Positions 39,446 through 50,182 are shown, counted from the first letter of the stretch. The stretch: 64,000 bases of DNA from Deltaproteobacteria bacterium (GCA_019310535.1 JAFDED010000001.1:84846-148845); one strand, 5' to 3'. Numbers and translations: made by a program. Notes: generated by a model not told the origin, from the letters alone.

Positions 39446-39560
39446 TTTAGAATTATCCACTTTGATCAGCAACAGATTGATCAACGATATCCCAGTCAAA
39501 TTGCCGCCAATAATAGATGAAGGATGTTGTTGGGGTGGCCCGGACGACTTGTCATCCGGG
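39446..39560. repeat. Dispersed intergenic repeat, copy 2
   Basis: tttagaattatccactttgatcagcaaca...aattgccgccaataatagatgaaggatgttgttgggg, direct repeat of 16101..16200. Confidence 0.85.
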
Positions 39561-40432
39561 TCGCGAAGCGACAAGAGATTTTGCCCGGTGCACCCCGCGC
39601 CCGGGAACCATTAAACGAGCCATGTGCCGCCTCTTGCTGCTGCTGAGGAGACAGAAAAAACGAACGATTGGAAAATACTCGGCCGCATGGTCATGGCTCC
39701 TTCTCCGATATTGAGTCGAATCCTCGGGTATTCTGACCGTCTTAAGGCATTTTGCAAACAGCACATTTCATTCTCTTGAAATGAAAGATTTCGCAAGGCC
39801 GTTGCATGTATGGTTATTCTATATTATCGCAATTCAACTCTATATTGACTGCAACACTATGATCTGTCAATTATTTTTCCGGTGCGAGGGTTTTCAGAAA
39901 TTAATCACTGAAATCATAACGGGAATCCGGGTTCACGTCATGCGCTTTTCAACCGGAGCGCACCTTCTGACCCAACGAAGCGAGAGAAATCTTGCCCACA
40001 ACGCAGCAGATTCTCATCTAAGGCCCGATTGGTGAGCACTTTTGAAAATTATAAACATTTTAACCGACTACTCCCGGATAATTCTATATCCTTTTTGATG
40101 TTACTGATGTTCTGTATTAGGACAAATCTGATACAATTTATGCTTGACAATCCTTCTCTTATTATGCTACGAGACTATGTGACTGCACTGATTTTCGAAC
40201 TATTTTCATGCCCGCTGAAGCAAAATCGTTATTCATCATTCATCGGAAAGAAGCCATACATGTAAAAAGAATCCCGGCTTTCCCGTGAGGGAAAGAGCGG
40301 CCTTTATACTTTCATGGAAGATACCAGCGAATGATTCCGTGCCCTTCAACGGGGTTGCCTGCGGTTTCATGGGAAAATTTAACTTACTCGTGGTGGAAAT
40401 TTCTGAGGAATCCCGGAAGGAGTTTTACTCAT

Positions 40433-41542
40433 ATGAATACACCAATCGTAGCATTCAAGGGAGATCATGGCGACATAGGCCTTGAGCACGGTCGGAAACT
40501 CAAGGAGCGTGTTAAACGAAATGTCAGTATTTATATGGATGCTTTTCAAGAGGTAACCTCCTTGGACCGTGATGAGGTTTTTGCCCGAGCCGAAAAGGTG
40601 ATGGCTGCATGCGAGAGTTACAGCCCTGAGTTAGTGGAGGAGTTGCAGGGGATTGCCCGGGGAGCGGGATGCCACGTTTTTGAGATTCTGGCCATAAATG
40701 CGCGACTGGAGATAATCTATTCGGGGGATGTGATCTCAAGTTCCGACGCCATGGCGCATGCGGCCGAGGGATGCACATCCGCAGTCGCGCTTCCAGAGAT
40801 AACTACCGGTGGCAGAACTCTGATCGGGCAGAACTGGGACTGGTTGCCCGCTATGCGCGATGGGCTTGTGATCCAGAAGATCGACCTGAATGGGGCGCCG
40901 AGGCTGGTCACCATGTGTGAAGCCGGGATTATCGGGAAAGTTGGACTCAACCAGGCCGGTATCGGCCTTTGCGCAAACGCCTTGACCGCTGATCAGAACG
41001 CACTCGAAGGGGTTCCATTTCACTTTATGTTCCGTAAAGCCCTCCAGGCCGACACCCTTGCGGAGGCCATCGGGGCCATTGGTACCGCTCCGCGCGCCGG
41101 GGGCATAAACGCACTGCTTGCGCGGGACGGCGAGGCGCTGAATCTCGAGACATCTCCTGTGGATATTCAGATCGTGTACCCTGATAGAGGTATTATCGCT
41201 CATTCCAATAATTTCCAGTCATTGAATCCGCGATTCCGAGATGCGCAATTCTTTTTAAGTCCATTCCCAAGCACTTTTATGCGTTGGCGCCGCGTTGACA
41301 AAATAATGCGAGAGAAGTCGGGCGATATCAATGAGCGGACTTTCATGACTGCATTTGCCGACCACTTTGACTACCCTTTGTCAGTATGCTGGCATCCGAA
41401 TCCAAAATTGTCAGGCGCCCGCCAGAGGATTACTGCGGCTTCGCTGATCATGGATCTGAATGCACGGGCGATGTGGTTTACCGACGATTACCCTTGCCAG
41501 GGAAAGTACGAACGGCTTGATTTTTCTGATTTTCTCCGCTAG
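40433..41542 (+). CDS. C45-family peptidase / acyl-CoA:6-aminopenicillanic acid acyltransferase-like Ntn hydrolase
   Basis: GLEHGRKLKERV...AEGCTSAVALPEITTGGRTLIGQNWDWLPAMRDGLVIQKI; GCTS nucleophile region; ATG at 40433 with upstream aaggag. Confidence 0.85.
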   Translation: MNTPIVAFKGDHGDIGLEHGRKLKERVKRNVSIYMDAFQEVTSLDRDEVFARAEKVMAACESYSPELVEELQGIARGAGCHVFEILAINARLEIIYSGDVISSSDAMAHAAEGCTSAVALPEITTGGRTLIGQNWDWLPAMRDGLVIQKIDLNGAPRLVTMCEAGIIGKVGLNQAGIGLCANALTADQNALEGVPFHFMFRKALQADTLAEAIGAIGTAPRAGGINALLARDGEALNLETSPVDIQIVYPDRGIIAHSNNFQSLNPRFRDAQFFLSPFPSTFMRWRRVDKIMREKSGDINERTFMTAFADHFDYPLSVCWHPNPKLSGARQRITAASLIMDLNARAMWFTDDYPCQGKYERLDFSDFLR

Positions 41543-41673
41543 ATTAACCATATTTGTCAGGGGCTATAGATGATGTATCCCATAGGTAAGATGATCCGGA
41601 TCTTATATGATTGGCAATTGGCGGGAGTTAGTGTCGTCCACGATCCCAATCTACTCAAAACAAAGGAGGAACA

Positions 41674-43197
41674 ATGAAAAAAGTAACATTAATTTTCATG
41701 ATGATTGCGGTGGGACTATTTTTGCTGACTGCCCAGAGCGATTCGGCAGAAAAGCCCAAGTATGGAGGAAAACTTGTCGTTGGACATGACATAGACGCGG
41801 TAGGCCTGGACCCTTACAAGACCACAGCCTGGGCCTCATATAACTACTTCGAGCAGTTCTATAACTCGCTTTTGCAATTTGACGAAAAGGGGAGCTTGCA
41901 GCCTGACCTGGCCGTCTCCTGGGAGAACCCCGATCCCAAGACTTACCTTTTCCATTTGCGCAAAGGAGTGAAGTTTCACGATGGCAAGGAGTTTGGCGCC
42001 GAAGATGTGAAGGCCACCTTTGATCGCCTGCTGGATCCCAAGACCGCCTCTTTCCGTCGGGTCAGCTTCAAGCTGGTGGACCGGGTGGAAGTGGTGGACA
42101 AACACACCGTCCGGTTCATCCTCAAGGAGCCCTTTGCGCCCTTTCTCAGCTACCTGGGATCCAAGGCCCATTCGGCCATTCTCTCCAAGGATGTCATTGA
42201 GAAGTCTGATCCAAACAAGGTTGTGATAGGGACCGGCGCTTTCCAGATGGTTGAATTCCGTCCCAACGACAGAATGCTTTTGAAAAAGAACCCGTATTAC
42301 TGGGAAAAAGGGCTTCCCTACTTGGATGAGCTGGAGATCAGACTCATCAAGGACGCCTCTTCCCGCGTGGCCGCCCTGCGGGCCAAAAGCGTGGACTATA
42401 CCTGGATCATCGAGCCGCAACTGGTCAAGATTTTAATGAAGGAAAAGGGGATCAAAAGCGGCACGGCCCCGGCAACCGGCCGTCTGCGGGTATTCTTCAA
42501 CACCACCAAGCCCCCGTTCGATAATGTAAAGGTCCGGCAGGCCCTGAGTTCCGCCACCGACCGGAAGGAAATAATTCGCGTGACTGTCATGGGCAAGGCG
42601 GAGCTTTCCGGGGCCATCCCACCAGCCGCAGGCGATTTTGCATCCCCGCCTGAAAAGCTCCCGTTTTACGATTACAATCCTGAGCGGGCAAAAAAACTGC
42701 TGGCCGAGGCGGGGTACCCCAACGGGTTTAAGGCAACAGCCAAGGTATCGGCAATACACGTCATAGATCAATACGCGGTGCAAATGCTCCAGCGTCAGTG
42801 GAAAAAGATCGGAGTGGATATCGAGATAATTCAGGTGGAATGGGGGCAGATCATTCGGGACGCCAATTCAAGGAACCATCAGATCATTTTGCTTACAGAT
42901 ATCTGGCGGCCTGACCCGGACGAGTATGTCGTGTATGACCGGGACGTGAAACGACGGGCAGGCTTCAGCAGCCCGGATTTGGATAAATTGGTTGCCGAGG
43001 GGCTTACGACGTTGGATCGAAGCAAGCGCGTGACCATTTACCACGAAATCGAGAGAAAGATGGCCGAATATTCTCCCATTCTTTACGTGTTTGCACGACC
43101 GCAGCGGTTCGAGTTCTGGCAGGACTACGTGAAGGGATATATCCCAACGCCCCTGGCCTCGCGAATTTACTTTAAGAAAGTCTGGCTGGATAAATAA
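41674..43197 (+). CDS. ABC transporter substrate-binding protein, family 5 (peptide/DppA-like)
   Basis: Signal peptide; YGGKLVVGHDIDAVGLDPYKTTAW...YLFHLRKGVKFHDGKEFGAEDVKATFDRLLDPKT. Confidence 0.93.
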   Translation: MKKVTLIFMMIAVGLFLLTAQSDSAEKPKYGGKLVVGHDIDAVGLDPYKTTAWASYNYFEQFYNSLLQFDEKGSLQPDLAVSWENPDPKTYLFHLRKGVKFHDGKEFGAEDVKATFDRLLDPKTASFRRVSFKLVDRVEVVDKHTVRFILKEPFAPFLSYLGSKAHSAILSKDVIEKSDPNKVVIGTGAFQMVEFRPNDRMLLKKNPYYWEKGLPYLDELEIRLIKDASSRVAALRAKSVDYTWIIEPQLVKILMKEKGIKSGTAPATGRLRVFFNTTKPPFDNVKVRQALSSATDRKEIIRVTVMGKAELSGAIPPAAGDFASPPEKLPFYDYNPERAKKLLAEAGYPNGFKATAKVSAIHVIDQYAVQMLQRQWKKIGVDIEIIQVEWGQIIRDANSRNHQIILLTDIWRPDPDEYVVYDRDVKRRAGFSSPDLDKLVAEGLTTLDRSKRVTIYHEIERKMAEYSPILYVFARPQRFEFWQDYVKGYIPTPLASRIYFKKVWLDK

Positions 43198-43206
43198 CAG
43201 GGATGC

Positions 43207-44163
43207 ATGGTTAGCTATATCATCAAACGGCTGCTGACCGTCACCCCGATTCTCTTCGGGGTGACGGTCGTGGTCTTTTTCCTGACGACTCTGATCCCAG
43301 GGGACGTGGTTGATATCATGCTGGATATCGAGGTCGAGCCGGAGGTGGCGGCCCGTCTCCGGCAGACCATCGGGCTGGATCAGCCCTTTGTTGTACGGTA
43401 TTGGAATTGGTTATCCAAACTGGTGCAGGGGGACTTCGGGTTTTCCATCATTAATGGACGCCCGGTACTTTCGCAGATTATCGAGAAGTACCCGCCCACT
43501 CTGGAGCTGGCCGTCCTTGCCACCATCATCGGAATCCTGATCGGAATCCCTTTCGGTGTCTTATCGGCTATCCGGCAGTTTCATTTGACGGATGACTTTC
43601 TGCGGCTTAGCAGCCTCATAGGATTCTCCCTGCCGTCGTTCTGGATAGGCACGATGTTTCTCCTGATGGTTTCGCTCTGGTTCCCGGGATTCCCCATCCT
43701 GGAGTATGTCCCGTTCTCTAAGGATCCAATCCTGAACCTTAAGATCATGAGCCTGCCGGCCATTACTCTGGGGATCGCCATGGCCGCTCTCATCATGCGC
43801 ATGACACGCGCTTGTGTACTGGAAGTGGTCCGGCAGCAGTTCGTTGTTACAGCCCGGTCCAAGGGATTGACCGAGCACGTGATTCTTTTCAAGCACGTTC
43901 TGCGCAATGCCATGATTCCCGTGCTCACCCTGGTGGGGTTGCGATTTGGATTTCTGATCGGCGGGCTGGTGATCGTGGAGGAAGTCTTCGCGATTCCAGG
44001 GCTGGGACGGCTCGTTATCTATTCCATCTCCAAACGGGACTTTCCCCTTATACTGGGGGTTGTTTTCTTCATTGCTCTATCCTTTATGCTGATTAACCTC
44101 ATGGTGGATGTCCTTTATGCGGTCATAGACCCGAGAATTTCCTATGGGAAAAAAGAAAGATGA
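43207..44163 (+). CDS. ABC transporter permease (DppB-like)
   Basis: MVSYIIKRLLTVTPILFGVTVVVFFLTTLIPGD; TARSKGLTEHVILFKHVLRNAMIPVLTLVG. Confidence 0.93.
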   Translation: MVSYIIKRLLTVTPILFGVTVVVFFLTTLIPGDVVDIMLDIEVEPEVAARLRQTIGLDQPFVVRYWNWLSKLVQGDFGFSIINGRPVLSQIIEKYPPTLELAVLATIIGILIGIPFGVLSAIRQFHLTDDFLRLSSLIGFSLPSFWIGTMFLLMVSLWFPGFPILEYVPFSKDPILNLKIMSLPAITLGIAMAALIMRMTRACVLEVVRQQFVVTARSKGLTEHVILFKHVLRNAMIPVLTLVGLRFGFLIGGLVIVEEVFAIPGLGRLVIYSISKRDFPLILGVVFFIALSFMLINLMVDVLYAVIDPRISYGKKER

Positions 44164-44229
44164 TACTCGGGATCAAAAATAGAGTACACAGGACCACAGT
44201 GCACGGCCACTGATCGAAGACAACGAACA

Positions 44230-45141
44230 GTGAAATCGAAAGTTTTTTCCGAAACGATAAACCTTATGTCCAACAAAGACGTTAAAGCGGGGAAAATCTA
44301 TCTCGCCTGGAAGAAACTCGTCTTCCTGCGGAGGTTGGTGCGCAATAAGTTCAGTGTCTTTGGCCTGGTCATCACGTTGATGGCCGCTGCAACCGCAATC
44401 TTCGCTTCGTATCTTGCCCCACACAGCCCATTTGAAACTTTCCCCGAGACCATAAGCCCGCCATCCCTGGAATTCTTACTGGGGACCGATTTTCTCGGGC
44501 GGTGCCTTCTCAGCCGGATAATTTATGGCGCACAGGTTTCTATGGGGGTTGCCCTCAGTTCTGTTTCTATTTCCCTGATAATTGGTATTATCCTGGGCCT
44601 TATTGCCGGGTATTACGAAGGCCTTGTCGGCGGGATTATCATGCGTGGAATGGATGTGATCCTCTCGTTCCCACTCATCATACTGGCCCTGGGCATCATA
44701 GCAGTGCTGGGCCCGAGCATGACGAACTTGATCATTACTATTGGAGTGGTCTACACACCCACATTTGTCCGACTGATCAACGGCTCGGTCCTCTCGGCCA
44801 AGCAGAACGAATACGTTTTGGCCGCAAAGGCCTCGGGTTCAGGAGATGTACGGATACTGGCCCTGCATATTTTGCCCAATATCGTGGCCCCCATCATCGT
44901 CCAGACCAGTTTGACCCTTTCCACGGCCATTCTGGTAGAGAGCGCCCTCAGCTTTCTGGGAATGGGAACCCAGCCCCCCACACCATCGTGGGGCGCCATG
45001 ATCTCCGAAAGCAGAGTAATGATGGAACTGGCTCCGTGGACCGTTGTCTACCCTGGGATTGTTCTGTCTCTGGCAGTTATAGGGTTCAACCTGCTTGGCG
45101 ATGGTCTGCGCGACGCATTCGATCAATTCCTCAAGGATTGA
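44230..45141 (+). CDS. ABC transporter permease (DppC-like)
   Basis: LLGTDFLGRCLLSRIIYGAQVSMGVAL; ESALSFLGMGTQPPTPSWGAMISE. Confidence 0.93.
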   Translation: MKSKVFSETINLMSNKDVKAGKIYLAWKKLVFLRRLVRNKFSVFGLVITLMAAATAIFASYLAPHSPFETFPETISPPSLEFLLGTDFLGRCLLSRIIYGAQVSMGVALSSVSISLIIGIILGLIAGYYEGLVGGIIMRGMDVILSFPLIILALGIIAVLGPSMTNLIITIGVVYTPTFVRLINGSVLSAKQNEYVLAAKASGSGDVRILALHILPNIVAPIIVQTSLTLSTAILVESALSFLGMGTQPPTPSWGAMISESRVMMELAPWTVVYPGIVLSLAVIGFNLLGDGLRDAFDQFLKD

Positions 45142-45338
45142 CTAAACTAAATAACCCTTGCTGGCGCAATACAGCGGCATACAACATTTCCATCACCCGT
45201 TATAGTAAAACCGGCAAAGGGATTTTTGATTGGATACCATGATAACAAGGATTAAGGAAATCAGGTTCATCCCGTTATCTTGTCAAATATTTTAAGTAGC
45301 TGAAAATAGATGCAAAACTGCTCCATCAAAAGGAACAT

Positions 45339-47009
45339 ATGAAAATGACCATTCAGATAAACAGCATCGATTTGATATTGACCAACGGAAATGTATTGAG
45401 CCTTGATGACAGCAATACCCGCGCCCAGGCCGTTGCAATACAAAAGGGACGCATCGCGGGCATTGGCGCGACGGAGGAACTTCTCCCTTTGGCCGGGGAG
45501 GGGACACAAATTATGGACTTGAACGGAAAGACTGTTGTGCCCGGTTTCATAGAATCGCACAACCATTTCCTGAGCCGCGGCCTTCTCATGTCCCAGATCT
45601 ACTGCGGCTCGCCGCCCAATGTCCGCATTTCAGACATTCTCGAAAAGGTTGCCCAAAAAGCTCAAAACACTCCCAGAGGTCAATGGGTTTTGGGTACCAA
45701 TTACGACGATACGCTTCTTGCCGAAATGCGGCATCCCACGAGAAAAGAACTCGATGAAGCGGCGCCTGAGCATCCCGTATACCTTCGCCATATCTCCGGC
45801 CACGTGGGAACGGCCAACAGCAAGGCCCTCGAGCTGGCCGGGATCAGCCGCGACACACCTGACCCGCCTGGCGGCCGGATCATAAAGAATCCAACCGATG
45901 GAGATCTGACCGGACTTTTGGAGGAGACAGCGCGAGATCTGGTAAGGCTTGTAATTCCACGCCCGGAACCGGAAGATTTCTATGCGGCGCTGCTAAATGC
46001 TCAGAAGGAGTACCTTACAGTAGGTGTGACCTCTGTTCACGATCTTGGGTTTACGGAAGGGGGTTTCCAAATGGCCCGGGCGTACCAGCAGGCAGTGGAA
46101 AGCGGAGATCTACGCATTCGGATTTACCTTATGTTCATAGAATCTCAGCTTGCAGGGCTATTTACCTCGCCACGGACGGACACCGGACTGTATACCGGGT
46201 TTGGAAACGATCACCTGCGCATAGGAGCTCTAAAGCTGCTCCAGGACGGTTCGATTCAAGCATGGACCGCAGCGCTGCGTGAGCCGTATCTCAATCGGCC
46301 GGAGTGGCGAGGATACCTTTGGATGAATCAGGGGGAATTTAATCATAAGGTATTGGCGGGACATGAGGCGGGCTTCCAGGTGTCCATCCACACTAACGGA
46401 GACTGGGCGATAGAATCAGCGCTGGAAGCAATCGGCCGCGCACAGGATGAAGTTCCACGGCCAAACTGCCGACACCGCTTGGAGCACTGCCAGTTGCCCT
46501 CGGATGACCAGCTTGAGAGGATGGCCCGCATGGGAGTGGGCGCCTCTTTCTTTGTGCAGCACACGTACTATTGGGGGGATAGGCACGTCAATCTTTTCCT
46601 GGGAGAACAGCGAGCCCGCCACATCGATCCCCTTGCCTCCGCGTTGAAGAAGGGCGTAATATTCGGTTTGCACTCAGACTGCCCGGTTACACCGGTCAAC
46701 CCCCTGTTCGGCATCTGGGCCGCTGTAAATCGCCGGACTCGCGACGGACACATCCTTGGTCCCGAACAACGAATCTCAGCGCTGGATGCTCTGCGCGCTT
46801 TTACAATAAATGCGGCCTATTTGGGCTTTGAAGAGAAGGAAAAAGGGAGCCTGGAGGCGGGTAAACTGGCCGATATGGCAGTACTGTCTGATGACCCGAC
46901 CAGCGTGGATCCCCGGAAGATACGCGAGATTGTTGTGGAGAAGACCATCATCGGGGGGCAGGTGGTCTACGATTTATCAGACAGAGATCCGGGCTGTAAA
47001 TCCCCCTAA
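45339..47009 (+). CDS. Amidohydrolase (YtcJ-like)
   Basis: LILTNGNVLSLDDSNTRAQAVAIQKGRIAGIG; VVPGFIESHNHFLSRG; HRLEHCQLPSDDQ; GLHSDCPVTPVNPLFGIWAAVNR. Confidence 0.92.
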   Translation: MKMTIQINSIDLILTNGNVLSLDDSNTRAQAVAIQKGRIAGIGATEELLPLAGEGTQIMDLNGKTVVPGFIESHNHFLSRGLLMSQIYCGSPPNVRISDILEKVAQKAQNTPRGQWVLGTNYDDTLLAEMRHPTRKELDEAAPEHPVYLRHISGHVGTANSKALELAGISRDTPDPPGGRIIKNPTDGDLTGLLEETARDLVRLVIPRPEPEDFYAALLNAQKEYLTVGVTSVHDLGFTEGGFQMARAYQQAVESGDLRIRIYLMFIESQLAGLFTSPRTDTGLYTGFGNDHLRIGALKLLQDGSIQAWTAALREPYLNRPEWRGYLWMNQGEFNHKVLAGHEAGFQVSIHTNGDWAIESALEAIGRAQDEVPRPNCRHRLEHCQLPSDDQLERMARMGVGASFFVQHTYYWGDRHVNLFLGEQRARHIDPLASALKKGVIFGLHSDCPVTPVNPLFGIWAAVNRRTRDGHILGPEQRISALDALRAFTINAAYLGFEEKEKGSLEAGKLADMAVLSDDPTSVDPRKIREIVVEKTIIGGQVVYDLSDRDPGCKSP

Positions 47010-47272
47010 ACTACCTGGATATCTTGGAGAAATTGTTGAGGATGGAAGACGATGTTTGAGCGGTGAACTTCGAAGCCCGGTAACAATGCCAGAGCTTTGA
47101 GACTTTCTGAGCGGACATATGGTATCCTAATGAGTGTAAGGCACTTAAGACCAAGATCAACGGGATAATGAGCGCCTGGTAAGTTTCTATGAAAGTTAAA
47201 AGGCGCGTTGCAGGCGGGTGAATGTTTTGGCCTGCTTGAAGTGTTTATCCTGATAGATTCAAAGGAGAAAAA

Positions 47273-48445
47273 ATGAAAGAACTATCGGATCTCATCAACA
47301 TAAATAGACTCAACGCTTTGGCCGGAGATCTTGTTCGTATTCCTTCCATCAATCCTCCGGGCAACGTTGAGGCATGCGTTGACCGATTAATGAAACTATT
47401 CGAGCGGCACGGAGTCCATGGGCGCGTGGTTTCCAAATTCGAAGGAAAGCCCAATTTTGTGGCGGAGTTGGGGCATGGGTCTCCCGTTCTTCTCTGGAAC
47501 GGCCATCTGGACGTGGTCACGGCAGGAGAAGAAAAGTGGGAGCACGATCCTTTCGGGGGTGCGATTAAAGATGGCTTCCTCTGGGGGCGGGGGTCCGTGG
47601 ACATGAAAGGATCGGTTTCATCCATGGCGGAAGCATTTCTTATGTTGGCTGAATCCGGTCGAGAGCTGAAGGGTACATTGAAAATGACCGCGGTTTCAGA
47701 CGAGGAAAACTTCGGGGTTGCGGGAACCCGATTGTTGGCCGACGAAGGCGAGGTAAAGGCGGATTTTGCCATCGTTGGGGAGCCCACCAACCTTGGAGTG
47801 GAAGTGGTGCAGCGAGGAATCATGTGGTTTGACATCATCGCCCACGGCAAGACATCCCATGGCGCAAGGCCCCACTTGGGGATCAATGCCATTGAGAACA
47901 TGGTGGAGGTAGTAAAAATCCTGAAAGACCGACTTTCTCCTCTTTTGAAGGAACGCTCCCACCCTCTTTTGTCTCCACCATGCATTAGCATTACCATGTT
48001 CCACGGAGGAGAGAAGGTCAACGTTATACCCGATTATTGCAAATTAAGCGGTGACAGGCGCATTATACCCGGTGAAAAAGAAGAGGACGTGAGGCGGGAA
48101 ATAGAAGAGGTTGTTAGAGAATACCGAACCGATGAGAATCGCCTGGAGTTCAACGTGCAAAAGCTGGTGCTGCCCACTGAGACTTCTTCCGATCATCCCC
48201 TGGTACAGACGCTACTAAAAAATATCGAGCGAGTGACTGGGGAGAAAAAAAACATCGCGGGGAAGGATGCAGGCACTGACGCATATATCATCAATGCCCA
48301 ACTGGGCGTTCCAACAGTAATGTTCGGACCTGGGGATTTCAGGCTTTCCCATAGGCCTAATGAGCATATACCTTTAGAGGATATGGCTCAGGCCGCTAAA
48401 ATTCACTACCTCACGGCTCTCAATATGTTGGGTGTTGGGTTATAA
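47273..48445 (+). CDS. M20-family ArgE/DapE-like deacylase
   Basis: LVRIPSINPPGNVEACVDRL; LLWNGHLDVVTAGEEKWEHDPFGGAIKDGFLWGRGSVDMKGSVSSM. Confidence 0.93.
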   Translation: MKELSDLININRLNALAGDLVRIPSINPPGNVEACVDRLMKLFERHGVHGRVVSKFEGKPNFVAELGHGSPVLLWNGHLDVVTAGEEKWEHDPFGGAIKDGFLWGRGSVDMKGSVSSMAEAFLMLAESGRELKGTLKMTAVSDEENFGVAGTRLLADEGEVKADFAIVGEPTNLGVEVVQRGIMWFDIIAHGKTSHGARPHLGINAIENMVEVVKILKDRLSPLLKERSHPLLSPPCISITMFHGGEKVNVIPDYCKLSGDRRIIPGEKEEDVRREIEEVVREYRTDENRLEFNVQKLVLPTETSSDHPLVQTLLKNIERVTGEKKNIAGKDAGTDAYIINAQLGVPTVMFGPGDFRLSHRPNEHIPLEDMAQAAKIHYLTALNMLGVGL

Positions 48446-48758
48446 TCATGCCCGTTACCTTAGCATTGCTGTCATTTCTGTCCGGTTAGGCGAAGTTTAG
48501 ATTTAACTGATTGATATTATATTGATTTTCCTGTTGTTTTGCTGGTGGTTGTATGAGTTCCTGTATGGTGTTCCTTCTTACTTAATCATCTTCGACAGTT
48601 GCAGCCGAATTACATATATAGATTTTAATAATTTCAAGCCCTTGATACATTTTCCTCGGTATATTAAGCGGTAAAAAAAAGATATAGCATCAGCTAAACT
48701 ACTCACATAACGCGATCAACTATTCAACAATGACTCCATATAGGAGGAATGAATTGAA

Positions 48759-48977
48759 ATGAAATTCAAGCCCAAAGATGTGGTATTTCACAGGGAAAAA
48801 TACCAGGCACTCATGGGTGAGATGAGGCACAAAAATTATCAACCGTTAATAAAGAAAGAAGTCCTGGGAAGGGTGAACCTTCGCCATCGTGGGCCCAATC
48901 CTCACTCGAGAGACGGCAAGGCTCTGGTCTCTTTCGTTGTCGCACAGAACGGTGTGCATGAGGCTGTTTTGTGTTAG
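48759..48977 (+). pseudogene. N-terminal fragment resembling DUF362-domain protein
   Basis: MKFKPKDVVFHREKYQALMGEMRHKNYQPLIKKEVLGRVNLRHRGPNPHSRDGKALVSFVVAQNGVHEAVLC* ends abruptly; remaining domain not found downstream. Confidence 0.4.
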
Positions 48978-49155
48978 TGATAGAAAGGGGAGTACCGCTT
49001 GAGGAATGTTTGGGCGGGACTTCAAGAAATATCGAGTTTTATAACGCTCTTACTGCATCTATGTGCTAGTAAAAAAAAGGGCGATCCATAAAGATACCGA
49101 AATATCGTTAGAGTCGCCCCCTGGAAATCGTAAAGAAACAGGTTCTTATCTGGCC

Positions 49156-49335
49156 TTATTCGTGCATTTCCAACAGGTCGGGATTGAACTCGAATCGGCA
49201 CTCGCACTCGGTGCACTCGGCATTCTCCGCGGTTTCCTCCTCGCAGAGTTTTACCTTCGCACTGAAACAATTGGGGCACTTGAGATTGGCCAGCATCTCC
49301 TGTATACGGCACCATTGTTTACATGAAAGTTTCAT
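49156..49335 (-). CDS. 59-aa zinc-ribbon protein (not in the supplied ORF track)
   Basis: Reverse complement ATG at 49335: MKLSCKQWCRIQEMLANLKCPNCFSAKVKLCEEETAENAECTECECRFEFNPDLLEMHE*; CPNC...CTEC pairs. Confidence 0.7.
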   Translation of the reverse strand: MKLSCKQWCRIQEMLANLKCPNCFSAKVKLCEEETAENAECTECECRFEFNPDLLEMHE

Positions 49336-49479
49336 TGTATTCTCCTGTTCTGGAAGTAATTACAACGAGCTATTTCCTTTGAGCCGCCATGAGATGGTTA
49401 TGAGCACCACATCAAGATTTCTCGTCAAGGACCAGGAGAGGTGCTCTGATGAAACCAACCGGGCGCCCTCGTTTTTCAG

Positions 49480-49977
49480 CTACTCGATCCGTTTAAACAT
49501 TTTTCCCTGGGTACCGCAAACAGGGCAGGCGTTCGGAGGCTCGTTCTCCACTGTATGGCCGCAAACCGGACAAACATAGTAAGGATAACTCTCCTTGAAT
49601 GAGCTCAGATTATCCAGAAGCTTTGTATAAAGCTGAGCATGGAGCTTCTCTGCCTCCATAGCATAGTGGAAAGACGTTTCCGCCTTTTTGTTCCCCTCGG
49701 CCTTTGCCGCATCGAGCATCTCGGGGTACATGGACTTGAACTCATAGGTCTCACCGGCAATGGCATCCTCGAGGTTCTCTTTTGTGCTCCTGATTCCCGC
49801 GAGAGCCCTCAGGTGGTTGTGTGCGTGGATGGTTTCCGCCTCTCCGGCCGCCCGAAAAAACCTGGCAACCTGGGGGTACCCCTCATCATCAGCTTTCGCG
49901 GCGTAAGCAAGATACTTGCGGTTCGCCTGGGATTCTCCTGCAAATGCCTCTTTCAAATAATCTTCCGATTTCGACAT
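49480..49977 (-). CDS. Rubrerythrin
   Basis: AFAGESQANRKYLAYAAKADDEGYPQVARFFRAAGEAETIHAHNHL; C-terminal rubredoxin-like YVCPVCGHTVENEPPNACPVCG. Confidence 0.95.
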   Translation of the reverse strand: MSKSEDYLKEAFAGESQANRKYLAYAAKADDEGYPQVARFFRAAGEAETIHAHNHLRALAGIRSTKENLEDAIAGETYEFKSMYPEMLDAAKAEGNKKAETSFHYAMEAEKLHAQLYTKLLDNLSSFKESYPYYVCPVCGHTVENEPPNACPVCGTQGKMFKRIE

Positions 49978-50182
49978 TATGACTGTCCTCCTCTTGTTCT
50001 CATCTTCATAATCGATTCAGGTTGTTTGATATGCGGGACACTTCTTCCCATGCATCTTTATCCCGGCGGGATGACGACTTTTTTTAGTGCCAGCTCTTAA
50101 AGGTTAATTCCTGGGAGTAATGATGTCAACCACTGCAAACTTATATGTCTAATGATTATAATGTATCCACAATGTAGGTGCA

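Noticed and set aside
40029-40265. 78-aa ORF in the 39.6-40.3 kb AT-rich intergenic region
   Set aside because: No recognisable domain or convincing ribosome-binding site; treated as non-coding.
47245-48021. 258-aa minus-strand ORF
   Set aside because: Antisense to the M20 deacylase gene, no recognisable domain.
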